Assembly (NCBI RefSeq): GCF_001644025.1
Contig: NZ_LUUK01000172.1
Location: 1 to 64,000 of the forward strand
Origin: Methylomonas koyamae
GTDB taxonomy: Bacteria > Pseudomonadota > Gammaproteobacteria > Methylococcales > Methylomonadaceae
Direction: 5' to 3'
DNA length: 64,000 bases
Numbering within the stretch: position 1 is the stretch's first letter; the number at the start of each line of letters is the position of its first letter. Both the position numbers and the translations under genes were made by a program. Shown one piece after another: positions 24,001 through 32,050 of the stretch. The notes below the pieces were generated by a model, which did no database searches, was not told the origin of the DNA, and saw only the letters and a list, made by a program, of their open reading frames with translations.

Positions 24001-26405
24001 AAGCTCACGCCGATTTCAGCGTCGTTGGACACCAGCTTGAAGCGATCCAAATCGCGGAGCAGGTTTTGCACCACCTGCGCCGGCTGGCCGGTGGCCAATA
24101 TCAGGTCGTCGGTGCTGATGCCTTCGTCGTCGCCGGCGTTGAGCAATTCCGCGAGCACGGCCAGATAAGGTTCGGGATCGGCGTTGGGCCCTAGCTTTTG
24201 CTTCAACAATAATCCGGCTTCGTCCAGCGTCGCGACTTGCAAACAGCCTGGAAACACCCGGGTATGGTTTTCCTGGCGCTCCAGCAACCGCGCCTCTTCC
24301 AGCCAGGCCACGGCGATGCGCACCTTGGTGTCGGCATCGGCGGCGTCGGGGTCGATGCCATGCTTGTCGGGGATTTCTAAAAGGATTTCGCCGCTGGTGA
24401 CGACTACGCTGCCCTCGCTCCTGTCCTTGCGTTCGATGCTGCGCAGGGCTTTGAGAATCGCGTAAATGTCCTGCTGGGTCAGCCTGGAATTACGCAACAA
24501 GCGAAACTGCACGTCCAGGTCGGCGTCGTCGTACAGCAAGATGCAGCGCGCCGGCGCCTGATCGCGGCCGGCGCGGCCGGCTTCCTGCAAATAATTTTCC
24601 AGCGAGCCGGGGGTATCGAGATGAATCACTAGCCGCACGTCGGCCTTGTCCACGCCCATCCCAAAAGCATTGGTCGCGGCGATGACCCGCAACTCGCCGG
24701 CGATGAAGGCTTCCTGCATCCGCCGCTTATGTTCGGGCGGCATGCCGCCGTGGAACTGGCCGCAGTCCAGGCCGGCCTGAGTCAAGAACTCGGCCATTTC
24801 CTCGACGGTTTTCTGCCGGGCGCAAAACACGATGGCGCCGCCGTCACCGCGCAAGGCTGCTTCCAGCAAACTCAACACCGCCGGGTATTTGGCCTGGGCC
24901 GGCACCGCGTGGACTTCGTAGTTCAAGTTGTCGCGACTGACCCCGCCGCTCAGCACCGCCAACTCCATGTCCAGCCGCTGCTTGAAATGGCCGACGATGT
25001 CGGCGACCACGTCGGGCTTGGCGGTGGCGGTAAAGCAGAATACCGGCGACGGTTTATCCTTCTGCCGCGATTTGATGAAGCGCGACACGTACAGATAATC
25101 CGGGCGGAAGTCGTGCCCCCATTTGGACAAGCAATGCGCCTCGTCGAACACCCAGGCGCCGACATCGCGGTGAGCCAGGGCGTTGGCAAAGGCGCTGCTG
25201 CGGAATTGCTCGGGTGCGACGAAGATCAATCCCAAATCGCCCAAGCGCAGTTTGTCGAGCACGACCCGCCGCTCCAACGGGTTGAGCAGGCTGTTCAAAT
25301 AGCCGGCGCAGGCGATGCCGCGCGCTTCCAGATTATCGACCTGATCCTTCATCAACGATTGCAGCGGCGAAATCACCACGGTCAGGCTGCCGCTCCGGTA
25401 ATAGCGGGCCAGGGCCGGCAACTGGTAACACAGCGACTTGCCTCCGCCGGTCGGCAAAATCGCCAGCATCGGCCGACCGGCGAAACCGTGCTCGACGATG
25501 GTTTGCTGCAAGGAGCGGCCGTCGGCGGTGGTGGGCGTGGCGCGAAAATCCGGGATGCCGGCGAAGTAGCGCGCCAGCAGTTTTTTCAAGTCGTGCTGTT
25601 CGCTACACCAAGCGCAAGCCGGATCGCCGCAGGGCACGTCGCGCAGTTGGCTAATCAGGATTTTGGTTCGAGGAAACTGGCTGCCGACCCAGGGCGGCAA
25701 TACCGAATTGCCACCGGCCACCCGCAGCCAGGCCAGCACGTAGGCCAGCGGCTTGTGCCAATTCGCATCGGGGAAACAATCTTCGGCGACGCGGTGTTGG
25801 GCGTTGCTGCAAACCTTGCCGGTGGTCGCTTTCAACCAGGCCGCCTGGGCTTGCGCCAAGGTCGGCCTTAGCGCATTGCGCAAGGTCGCGAAGAAACTGG
25901 CGACGCCGCGTCCGCTTTCCGGCGCCAACAAAAAATGCAAACACAGCATTTCATCCGGCTGATCGGCAACCCGTTGCAACAAGGCCTCGCGCTGCTCCAG
26001 AAACAGCTCGTAAGCCAGTTCGGCGTCGCGTACCGGATCGTTGCGGGTCGTCGTGCAGAGTTTGTAATCCTTGACCAGCCGATGGTAAGGATTCTGCGGG
26101 AAAGCCACCGGCGACAGTTCCAGGGTATCGACCAGCGGCAGTTGATGAAGAGACAGATCCGGATGCAACAGCGCCAAGGCCGGCTGGTCGAAGGCGACGA
26201 CGTTATGCCCCAACACAAACGCCGCGCCTAGACTGATGTCGTCCAGCCGCGCGCTCAAGTCCTTAGCCTTGCCGGAAATGCGCAGTTTCGCGCCGGTATC
26301 CGGGCGAACGGCGCCGATTTCGCGCAGATGCAAGCTATCCTGGCGGGCGGTTTCGATGTCCAGGCACAGGCAGCGGGGTTTAAGAGGATGGGAAGCGAAT
26401 GTCAT
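21093..26405 (-). CDS. Exonuclease-RecQ-UvrD/Rep fusion helicase
   Basis: A 1770-residue single protein joining three DNA-processing modules. Residues 1-165 look like a DEDD exonuclease (LCLDIETA with D16/E18, LGHNVVAFDQ, DPVRDAELAYELF). Residues about 295-900 are a RecQ-type SF2 helicase with LPTGGGKSLCYQLPAL near 320 and FDEAHCLSKWGHDFRPDY near 420. Residues about 1090-1740 are a UvrD/Rep SF1A helicase with LAGPGAGKTKVIVHRVAW near 1105, VDEYQDIN, VGDDDQNIYAF, AHRAKGLEFDH and FYVAMTRARQTL. Such RecQ-annotated giants occur in proteobacteria, but function is little studied. Two dispersed repeats are translated within the SF1 part (about residues 1438-1460 and 1512-1547). ATG 26405 directly precedes the exonuclease core. 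Confidence 0.9.
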   Translation of the reverse strand: MTFASHPLKPRCLCLDIETARQDSLHLREIGAVRPDTGAKLRISGKAKDLSARLDDISLGAAFVLGHNVVAFDQPALALLHPDLSLHQLPLVDTLELSPVAFPQNPYHRLVKDYKLCTTTRNDPVRDAELAYELFLEQREALLQRVADQPDEMLCLHFLLAPESGRGVASFFATLRNALRPTLAQAQAAWLKATTGKVCSNAQHRVAEDCFPDANWHKPLAYVLAWLRVAGGNSVLPPWVGSQFPRTKILISQLRDVPCGDPACAWCSEQHDLKKLLARYFAGIPDFRATPTTADGRSLQQTIVEHGFAGRPMLAILPTGGGKSLCYQLPALARYYRSGSLTVVISPLQSLMKDQVDNLEARGIACAGYLNSLLNPLERRVVLDKLRLGDLGLIFVAPEQFRSSAFANALAHRDVGAWVFDEAHCLSKWGHDFRPDYLYVSRFIKSRQKDKPSPVFCFTATAKPDVVADIVGHFKQRLDMELAVLSGGVSRDNLNYEVHAVPAQAKYPAVLSLLEAALRGDGGAIVFCARQKTVEEMAEFLTQAGLDCGQFHGGMPPEHKRRMQEAFIAGELRVIAATNAFGMGVDKADVRLVIHLDTPGSLENYLQEAGRAGRDQAPARCILLYDDADLDVQFRLLRNSRLTQQDIYAILKALRSIERKDRSEGSVVVTSGEILLEIPDKHGIDPDAADADTKVRIAVAWLEEARLLERQENHTRVFPGCLQVATLDEAGLLLKQKLGPNADPEPYLAVLAELLNAGDDEGISTDDLILATGQPAQVVQNLLRDLDRFKLVSNDAEIGVSFYRDPDTVDRLADLVKLEDALVNCLREAAPDADLEQWQMLQMRRLCDTLRRDAGVELEPDRLTRLLKAFAETFGDDGDKSRRGFFALRPGGPDHRYVKLLRDWRQIEHIRAKRMRLAQALVGYFAGLRQGNNLLVTCKQGVLEAALQSDLTLQDLEISDWQRALAAALLYLDANEVLHLARGKAIFRSAMHIQLNPEARRRQFKNADYAELALHYKDKIIQVHVMAEYAKLALGKIQAAMSFIVDYFGMERAEFVRRYFAGREDILEMATSEAAHRRILTDLKNPEQQAIVAAPPDANLLVLAGPGAGKTKVIVHRVAWLLREALVAPDAIMVLTYNRAAAVEIRRRLWALAGADAAGVTVQTLHTLALRLTGTSCAVAAERGEVVDFAAVIKNAAANLRRADENEEAGASARRDRLLAGLRYVLVDEYQDINADHYDLISALAGRTLSGADDKLTLMAVGDDDQNIYAFNAANVRFIRQFEVDYQAKVCYLVENYRSTGQIIACANRVITGAKERMKREQLIRVDHFRRDQSAGGEFEALDPLTLGRVHILKTPSSTGAELAAALAELKRLNALRFGERPAHWGRFAVIARHWQALEPLAALCRSQAIPARMLRDDELPALHGTREGAALLALLSGQSRKSVRPEPVEGRLPKEGRRRESSSRRVLIRPGSLSRWFRRRYGQSVTEAISHPYRAMLAQFIADAEVSSTDNVPFISPLPGGRLKGSRSESNVRNGCREGPGVRGQGRLVAADLIEALYEFGSGRQARFADGPHAPLLLLTAHRAKGLEFDHVLILDAGGWQQTSDDERRLFYVAMTRARQTLTLCQRLGGRHAFIADCAPLCLTSSVESVSEIPETRQRRWLAGPEQVVLSWPGYFAANHAIHRAIAALDYGDPLTLRPRGDGKLGWELADANGTTVTRMAQAFVPPQGTIVAVRVAGILARQRKPGDSGELRCERWEVVLVEIEYWVS
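21768..21862. repeat. CCCTC/GAGGG dispersed repeat inside the helicase gene
   Basis: An imperfect inverted element of the kind that reads CCCCTCACCCC at one end and GGGAGAGGGGA at the other, common as a dispersed intergenic repeat in many proteobacteria. Here it lies inside the coding frame and is translated as ISPLPGGRLKGSRS followed by REGPGVRGQGRL, without breaking the frame. A related core occurs at 45550-45582. Confidence 0.75.
22051..22081. repeat. VRPEPVEG-type dispersed repeat inside the helicase gene
   Basis: The plus strand reads CCCTTCGACTGGCTCAGGGC followed by GAACGG, a widespread dispersed bacterial repeat. On the coding strand it is translated as RKSVRPEPVEGR, the well-known spurious peptide of this repeat. 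It is in frame in the UvrD-like part of the fusion helicase. Confidence 0.8.
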
Positions 26406-26526
26406 CGGGTCGGATTGTAATAGACGGTTTCGGCACTACTTTAGTACAGCAACGCCGGTACGCGCGACAGTACCGGCGCACTCTTTCACACGGCCGGACA
26501 GACGCGCGCCAGCCGGAGACAGTTTT

Positions 26527-26562
26527 AGAGAATGCTTATTTTCTCTGAATTTATTGTATGAT
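26527..26562 (+). promoter_or_regulatory. Possible promoter/operator of the PAS kinase operon
   Basis: An inverted repeat AGAGAA (26527-26532) and TTCTCT (26541-26546) is followed by TATGAT at 26557-26562, which could serve as a -10 box. No good -35 is present, so a regulator bound at the palindrome may be required. This is the only AT-rich stretch between the helicase and kinase genes. Confidence 0.3.
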
Positions 26563-26600
26563 CCTGGCCCTTACCGTCGGCAGGACCGAGGAGCATCCGC

Positions 26601-27710
26601 ATGATTGCCGCTAGAAATATCTTGAACGGACACGACGCCGGCTGGCTGATGGAGATCGCCGCCGACGCGATGTTGGTTGCCGACACGGACGGCCGGATTC
26701 TGCTCGCCAATCCGGCGGCGGAACGCCTGTTCGGCTACGGCACCGACGAATTCACCCGGTTGACCGTCGAAGACCTGATCCCGCGCCGCTTCCGTCTCGC
26801 GCACACCGAAAAGCGCGCCGCTTACGCCGAGCATCCAGAATACCGCAAAATGGGCAGCGGTCTAACGCTGTGCGGACTGCGCAAGGACGGCAGCGAATTC
26901 GCCACCGACATTAGCATTACCCCGATCGAAAGCGGCCGCGTGCTGGCCACCGTGTACGACATCACGCCGCGCAAACAACTGGAAGAACAAAAACTACGCA
27001 TGATCCACGAACTGGAAAGCGTCAATGAGGAATTGAAGAATTTCGCCTACGTGGTCTCTCACGATCTGAAAGCGCCGTTGCGCGCGATCGGCTCGCTGGC
27101 CGACTGGATTGCCGCCGACCAGTCCGAACGCCTGGATGCCGAAGGCCAGGAACACTTACGTCTGTTGATTCAGCGGGTGCGCCGATTGGACGGCTTGATC
27201 GACGGCGTGCTGCGCTATTCGCGGATCGGCCGTATCCACGAGGCGGTCAGCTCCGTCGATTTCAACGAATTGGCGCGCGAGGTGATCGATGCGCTGGCCC
27301 CGCCGTCCCACATCGCGGTCTCGGTCGGGACCGATCTGCCGACGCTGGCCGTCGAACGCACCGGCATGCAGCAGGTCCTGCAAAACCTGCTGTCCAATGC
27401 GATCCGTTATCTGGACAAACCCGAAGGCCGCATCGCCATCGACTGCGCCGAACAGCCCGACGCTTGGCAATTCAGCGTCGCCGACAACGGCCCCGGCATC
27501 GCCGAGCGCCACTTCGAACGCATCTTTCAATTGTTCCAAACCCTCCACCCGCGCGACCGGGTGGAAAGTACCGGCGTCGGGCTGTCCATCGTCAAAAAAA
27601 TCGTCGAACAAAGCGGCGGACGGGTCTGGCTCGACTCCGAGCCCGGCCAGGGCAGTATCTTTTATTTCACGGTACCCAAACAAGCACCCGCAACCCAATT
27701 GAACCCGTAA
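26601..27710 (+). CDS. PAS-domain sensor histidine kinase
   Basis: A soluble 369-residue kinase. A PAS domain covers about 13-125 (LVADTDGRILLANPAAERLFGY). The dimerisation and phosphoacceptor region has SHDLKAPLRAIGSL with His 154. The ATP-binding domain has NLLSNAIRYLDKP, VADNGPGIAERHFERIF and STGVGLSIVKKIVEQ. The type is the phytochrome-like LKNFAYVVSHDLKAPL family that commonly pairs with Rcp1-like receivers. The next gene, three bases away, encodes such a receiver. No membrane segment is present, so the signal is cytoplasmic. Confidence 0.93.
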   Translation: MIAARNILNGHDAGWLMEIAADAMLVADTDGRILLANPAAERLFGYGTDEFTRLTVEDLIPRRFRLAHTEKRAAYAEHPEYRKMGSGLTLCGLRKDGSEFATDISITPIESGRVLATVYDITPRKQLEEQKLRMIHELESVNEELKNFAYVVSHDLKAPLRAIGSLADWIAADQSERLDAEGQEHLRLLIQRVRRLDGLIDGVLRYSRIGRIHEAVSSVDFNELAREVIDALAPPSHIAVSVGTDLPTLAVERTGMQQVLQNLLSNAIRYLDKPEGRIAIDCAEQPDAWQFSVADNGPGIAERHFERIFQLFQTLHPRDRVESTGVGLSIVKKIVEQSGGRVWLDSEPGQGSIFYFTVPKQAPATQLNP

Positions 27711-27712
27711 CC

Positions 27713-28129
27713 ATGAGAATCAAGAGCAATCCCATCCTTCTGGTGGAAGACGACAGCGTGGACGCGATGACGGTCAAGCGCGCCTTGAAAGAGCTGCATG
27801 TCTCCAACCCACTGACCCACGTCGAAAACGGCGAGGAAGCCCTGGCGCACCTTCAGGATGCCAGTCAAGAACAACCCTGTTTGATTCTGCTGGACTTGAA
27901 CATGCCGGTGATGAACGGCATCGAGTTTCTGCATGCCGTCAAATCGCTGCCCGAACTCAAACGCATCCCGGTCGTCGCGTTGACCACCTCCGACGAACAG
28001 GAAGACAAGGTGGAAAGTTTCGAGTTGGGCGTGGCCGGCTACATGCGCAAGCCGGTCGAATACCAGCAATTCGTCGAGATCGTACGCGCCATCGACGCCT
28101 ATTGGACGATCAGCGAGTCGCCGCTATGA
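27713..28129 (+). CDS. Single-domain response regulator (Rcp1-like)
   Basis: A stand-alone receiver of 138 residues. Acidic residues at 13-14 (VEDD), the phosphoacceptor Asp 61 in LILLDLNMPVMNG, Thr/Ser at 91-93 and Lys 113 in MRKPVEYQQF complete the active site. It lacks an output domain and likely relays phosphate from the upstream kinase to another partner. The start ATG at 27713 lies two bases after the kinase stop. Its own stop overlaps the ATG of the next gene. Confidence 0.93.
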   Translation: MRIKSNPILLVEDDSVDAMTVKRALKELHVSNPLTHVENGEEALAHLQDASQEQPCLILLDLNMPVMNGIEFLHAVKSLPELKRIPVVALTTSDEQEDKVESFELGVAGYMRKPVEYQQFVEIVRAIDAYWTISESPL

Positions 28130-29469
28130 CCGATTTAAACGGTAAACCGGTCATCCGTCTGCTGTTGGTGGAAGACGACCAAATCGACCGGATGGCTTGC
28201 AAGCGAGCGCTAGCCCAACACCACGACTGCGAGTTCGTATTGTTCGAAGCCGAAACCGGCAACCAGGGCTTGAAGCTGGCGCGCGACGAGAAGATCGACT
28301 GCATCCTGCTCGACTACCATTTGCCCGATTTGAGCGGGGTCGAGTTTCTGTCCGAATTGGCCGAAGCATCCGGCGAACTGCCGATGCCGGTGGTGATGCT
28401 GACCGGCTCGGATAATGCCATGATCGCGGTGGACGCCTTAAAACTGGGCGCCCGCGATTACGTCGTGAAAGGCTCCAACGCCAACGGCGAAACGCTGCAA
28501 TGGCTGCCGGCGGTGGTGATGCGGGCGATGCGCGAACAACAAGCCTTGCTGGATAAAACCGAAGCCGTCGAACAATTGCGCGAAGCGGAAGCCAAATACC
28601 GCTGCCTGATCGAGCAAATGCCGGCCATCACCTATATCGCCTCGCTGGATACGCCGGGCAAACTGCTGTACGTCAGCCCACAGATCCGGCAACTGGGTTT
28701 CGCGCCGGACAGCTGGCTGGAAGGTAGCGACGGCTTCTTAAAACGGGTGCATGCCGAAGACCGCGATGCCGTCGTCGAAGCTTATTCCGCGACCTACGAA
28801 CACTATACCCCGCTGCATTGCGAATACCGTTTGCTTAACGATAACGGTCAAGCCCGTTGGTTTTTGGACGAAGCCAAGGTGGTCCGCGACGAAGCGCGCG
28901 GCGCGCTGTGTTTGCAAGGTCTGTTGATCGACGTGACCGCCGATAAGGAAACCGCTCAGGAATTGTATTACTACCGGCGCCGCCTGGAAGAACTGGTCGC
29001 GCAACGCACCGAGCAATTGGAAAAGCAAAGCGCGATTCTGGAGGCGGCCAATGCCCGCATGGACCACGAACTCTGCGAACGCAAGCGAGCCGAAGCGGCG
29101 TTGCGCGCCAGCGAAGCCCGTTTCCGGTTGTTGCTGGAGTCTGCCGGCGACGGCATCGTCGGCGTGGACGGCAAGGGTCTGTGCCACTTCGTCAATCCGG
29201 CGGCCCTGGCGATGCTCGGCTACAGTCAACAGGAACTGCTCGGCCAGAACGCTTGTACCACGATCCACGGCGATACGTCGGTCGCCGAAGAGCAATGCGG
29301 CATTTACGCCGCCTGCCACGACGGCACGCCTCGCCACGGCACCGACCTGTTCCGGCGCAAGGACGGCAGCACGTTTACCGTGGAATGCTCCGCCCACCCG
29401 ATGCACGTCGACGGCAAACTGGTCGGCGCGGTGTTGACCTTTCGGGAACTGAGCCCGCCCGGCGCTTAG
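28126..29469 (+). CDS. Response regulator with two PAS domains and no output domain
   Basis: A 447-residue protein overlapping the previous gene by ATGA. A receiver occupies 1-130 (LLLVEDDQID, phosphoacceptor Asp 63 in ILLDYHLPDLSG, KGSNANGE). PAS domains follow at about 165-290 and 335-445, linked by a coiled coil (YYRRRLEELVAQRTEQLEK). No kinase, GGDEF, EAL or DNA-binding domain is present, so it may be an adaptor that links phosphorylation to PAS sensing, or its catalytic partner is encoded elsewhere. Coordinates use the ATG at 28126. The frame is open upstream only by overlap. Confidence 0.88.
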   Translation: MTDLNGKPVIRLLLVEDDQIDRMACKRALAQHHDCEFVLFEAETGNQGLKLARDEKIDCILLDYHLPDLSGVEFLSELAEASGELPMPVVMLTGSDNAMIAVDALKLGARDYVVKGSNANGETLQWLPAVVMRAMREQQALLDKTEAVEQLREAEAKYRCLIEQMPAITYIASLDTPGKLLYVSPQIRQLGFAPDSWLEGSDGFLKRVHAEDRDAVVEAYSATYEHYTPLHCEYRLLNDNGQARWFLDEAKVVRDEARGALCLQGLLIDVTADKETAQELYYYRRRLEELVAQRTEQLEKQSAILEAANARMDHELCERKRAEAALRASEARFRLLLESAGDGIVGVDGKGLCHFVNPAALAMLGYSQQELLGQNACTTIHGDTSVAEEQCGIYAACHDGTPRHGTDLFRRKDGSTFTVECSAHPMHVDGKLVGAVLTFRELSPPGA

Positions 29470-29658
29470 CGCCGATCCGGCGACGCGCCTGGCATCCCAA
29501 AACGCTCCGCCACCGGAAACGCTCCATCCCGGCCGCCATAACCCGAATCCCTCCCAATTGCGGTATCATGGCCGCCGTTTAGCCGCCGGCCGGTTTGACC
29601 AATGCCGGCGCCGGAGCAGCGAGTAATCTCTTCCCGCCAACGCCTTAATCGAACTCCT

Positions 29659-30426
29659 ATGAAAGCAGTCATACTGGCCGGCGGCCTCGGCACGCGGCTC
29701 AGCGAGGAATCGCATTTAAAGCCCAAACCGATGATAGAAATCGGCGGCCGGCCGATACTCTGGCACATCATGAAGCTGTTTTCACATTACGGCATCAACG
29801 AGTTCATCATCTGCCTGGGCTACAAGGGCTACGTGATCAAGGAATACTTCGCCAACTACTTCCTGCACATGTCCAACGTCACCTTCGATATGGCCGCCAA
29901 TCGGATGGAAGTCCACCAACGCTACGCCGAACCCTGGCGCGTCACGCTGATCGATACCGGCGAAGCGACGATGACCGGCGGCCGCCTGAAACGGGTGCGC
30001 GATTACCTGGACGGCCAAGCCTTTTGTTTTACCTACGGCGACGGATTGTCCGACGTGGACATCGGCGCATTGATTGATTTCCACCGCCGCCACGGCAAAT
30101 GGGCGACCGTCACCGCGATCCAGCCGCCCGGCCGCTACGGCGCGTTGGACATCGCCGACACCGCCGTGAAGGGCTTTCAGGAAAAGCCGGCCGGCGACGG
30201 CGCATGGATCAACGGCGGCTTTTTCGTCTTGGAGCCGGATATTTTCGAAGTCATCGATGGCGATCAAAGCAGTTGGGAAGGCCAACCGCTGGCCGATCTG
30301 GCCGCCAAGGACCAACTGCGCGCCTACAAGCACGCCGGCTTCTGGCAGGCGATGGATACCTTGCGCGACAAGACCCAATTGGAAGAACTGTGGCGCCTCG
30401 ATCCGCCCTGGAAGGTTTGGGCATGA
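29659..30426 (+). CDS. rfbF: Glucose-1-phosphate cytidylyltransferase
   Basis: The enzyme makes CDP-glucose from CTP and glucose-1-phosphate, the entry step of CDP-6-deoxyhexose synthesis. In 255 residues it shows MKAVILAGGLGTRLSEES, then KPKPMIEIGGRPILWHIMK, FTYGDGLSDVD and GGFFVLEP, all typical of RfbF. It begins a tightly packed run in which stops and starts overlap (its TGA overlaps the rfbG ATG). The start at 29659 is the family start. Confidence 0.96.
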   Translation: MKAVILAGGLGTRLSEESHLKPKPMIEIGGRPILWHIMKLFSHYGINEFIICLGYKGYVIKEYFANYFLHMSNVTFDMAANRMEVHQRYAEPWRVTLIDTGEATMTGGRLKRVRDYLDGQAFCFTYGDGLSDVDIGALIDFHRRHGKWATVTAIQPPGRYGALDIADTAVKGFQEKPAGDGAWINGGFFVLEPDIFEVIDGDQSSWEGQPLADLAAKDQLRAYKHAGFWQAMDTLRDKTQLEELWRLDPPWKVWA

Positions 30427-31502
30427 CGCTGTTCAACGGCCAGTATCGCGGCCGGCGGGTGCTGGTTACAGGCCACACTGGTTTCAAGGGCAGCTGGCTG
30501 AGCCTGTGGTTGCGGGAACTGGGCGCCGAGCCGATCGGCCTGGCCTTGCCGCCGGAAACCGCGCCCAACCATTGGCAGCTACTCGGCCTGGACATGGTCG
30601 AATACCTTCAGGATATGCGCGTCAGCGCGGCGGTGGCCGAAATCGTCGCCGATGTCCAACCCGACATCGTCTTTCATTTGGCCGCGCAACCCTTGGTACG
30701 GCGCGGCTACCGGCAACCGCTGGACACCTGGACCAGCAACGTCGTCGGCAGCGCCAATCTGTTGGAGGCCTGCCGCCACGTGCCGGCGGTGAAAGCCATC
30801 GTCGTCGTCACCACCGACAAGTGTTATCAAAACCGCGAATGGCCGTGGGGCTATCGGGAAACCGATAGCCTAGGCGGCCACGACCCTTACAGCGCCTCCA
30901 AGGCAGCCGTGGAACTGTTGGCGGCCAGTTATCGCGATGCTTTTTTTCAACGCGCCGGTACGCCATTACTGGCCACGGCCCGCGCCGGCAACGTGATCGG
31001 CGGCGGCGATTGGTCGGAAGACCGGCTGATTCCGGATTTGGTCCGCGCCGTCGCTGCCGGCGAGACCCTGGAAATCCGCTCCCCGCAAGCCACCCGGCCC
31101 TGGCAACACGTGTTGGAATCGTTGAGCGGTTATCTGCTGCTGGGCCAACACTTGCTGGAGGAACGGCGCGATGCCGCCGACGCCTGGAACTTCGGCCCGG
31201 ACGCCGAAGGCAACCGCAGCGTGGCCGACGTATTGACCGAGTTGCAGCGGCATTGGCCGGAACTGCACTGGCAAATCGGCAGCGATCCGCAACCGCACGA
31301 AGCCGGCCTACTGTATCTGGACAGCAGCAAGGCCAAAAGCCGACTCGATTGGCGGCCGGTTTGGCCGCTGGATACCGCGCTGGCCGCCACGGCAGCTTGG
31401 TACCAAGCGCCGCTGTCCGCCAAGCCGGCGGTCAGTCGGGCCCAATTGCAGGACTATTCGGCGGCGGCCAAGCAAGCAGGCATCGCCTGGGCACGCTCAT
31501 GA
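30423..31502 (+). CDS. rfbG: CDP-glucose 4,6-dehydratase
   Basis: An extended SDR enzyme of 359 residues that converts CDP-glucose to CDP-4-keto-6-deoxyglucose using bound NAD. The Rossmann motif VTGHTGFKGSW lies at 15-25. The catalytic Tyr 156 and Lys 160 are in DPYSASKAAVELL, and TTDKCYQNREWPWGYRE is a hallmark of CDP-glucose dehydratases. Start 30423 overlaps the rfbF stop (ATGA). Its stop overlaps the next start. Confidence 0.96.
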   Translation: MTLFNGQYRGRRVLVTGHTGFKGSWLSLWLRELGAEPIGLALPPETAPNHWQLLGLDMVEYLQDMRVSAAVAEIVADVQPDIVFHLAAQPLVRRGYRQPLDTWTSNVVGSANLLEACRHVPAVKAIVVVTTDKCYQNREWPWGYRETDSLGGHDPYSASKAAVELLAASYRDAFFQRAGTPLLATARAGNVIGGGDWSEDRLIPDLVRAVAAGETLEIRSPQATRPWQHVLESLSGYLLLGQHLLEERRDAADAWNFGPDAEGNRSVADVLTELQRHWPELHWQIGSDPQPHEAGLLYLDSSKAKSRLDWRPVWPLDTALAATAAWYQAPLSAKPAVSRAQLQDYSAAAKQAGIAWARS

Positions 31503-32050
31503 AGCAGCTGCCGACCCCGCTGGCCGGCGTCGTCGTTGTCGAGACGCAAGCGTTTCAAGACTCGCGCGGCGGGTTCGCCCGCTGGTTTTGCGAGGACGAA
31601 CTGGCGCAAGCGGTCGGCGCGCGCCGCATCGTCCAGATCAATCATTCGCTGACCCACTCGGTCGGCGCGGTGCGCGGCCTGCACTATCAGCGGCCGCCCC
31701 ATGCCGAGACCAAACTGGTGCGCTGTTTGCGCGGCCGGGTCTGGGACGTGGTGCTGGATTTACGGACCGATTCGCCGACCTTCCTGCAATGGCACGCCGA
31801 GGAATTGAGCGCGGACAACGCCCGGATGCTGGTGATTCCGGAAGGCTGCGCCCACGGCTTTCAAGTCTTGGAAGCCGCCAGCGAACTGCTGTATCTGCAT
31901 ACCGCCGCCTATTGCCCCGAGGCCGAAGCCGGCGTCTCGCCGACCGACCCGGCCGTGCAAATCGCCTGGCCCTTACCGATCGGCGACTTATCCGCCAGAG
32001 ACAGCCAACACCCCGCCCTGCCCCCCGACTTTCGCGGAATCGCCTTATGA
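31499..32050 (+). CDS. dTDP-4-dehydrorhamnose 3,5-epimerase-like sugar epimerase
   Basis: A 183-residue RmlC-type cupin. Family elements are DSRGGFARWFCEDE, VRGLHYQRPPHAETKLVRC with His 62 at the catalytic position, and IPEGCAHGFQVLE. In RmlC the pair C3/C5 is epimerised on a 4-keto sugar. In this CDP pathway the substrate is presumably CDP-4-keto-6-deoxyglucose and the position epimerised is unknown. The ATG overlaps the rfbG stop by four bases and the stop overlaps the C-methyltransferase start. Confidence 0.9.
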   Translation: MKQLPTPLAGVVVVETQAFQDSRGGFARWFCEDELAQAVGARRIVQINHSLTHSVGAVRGLHYQRPPHAETKLVRCLRGRVWDVVLDLRTDSPTFLQWHAEELSADNARMLVIPEGCAHGFQVLEAASELLYLHTAAYCPEAEAGVSPTDPAVQIAWPLPIGDLSARDSQHPALPPDFRGIAL

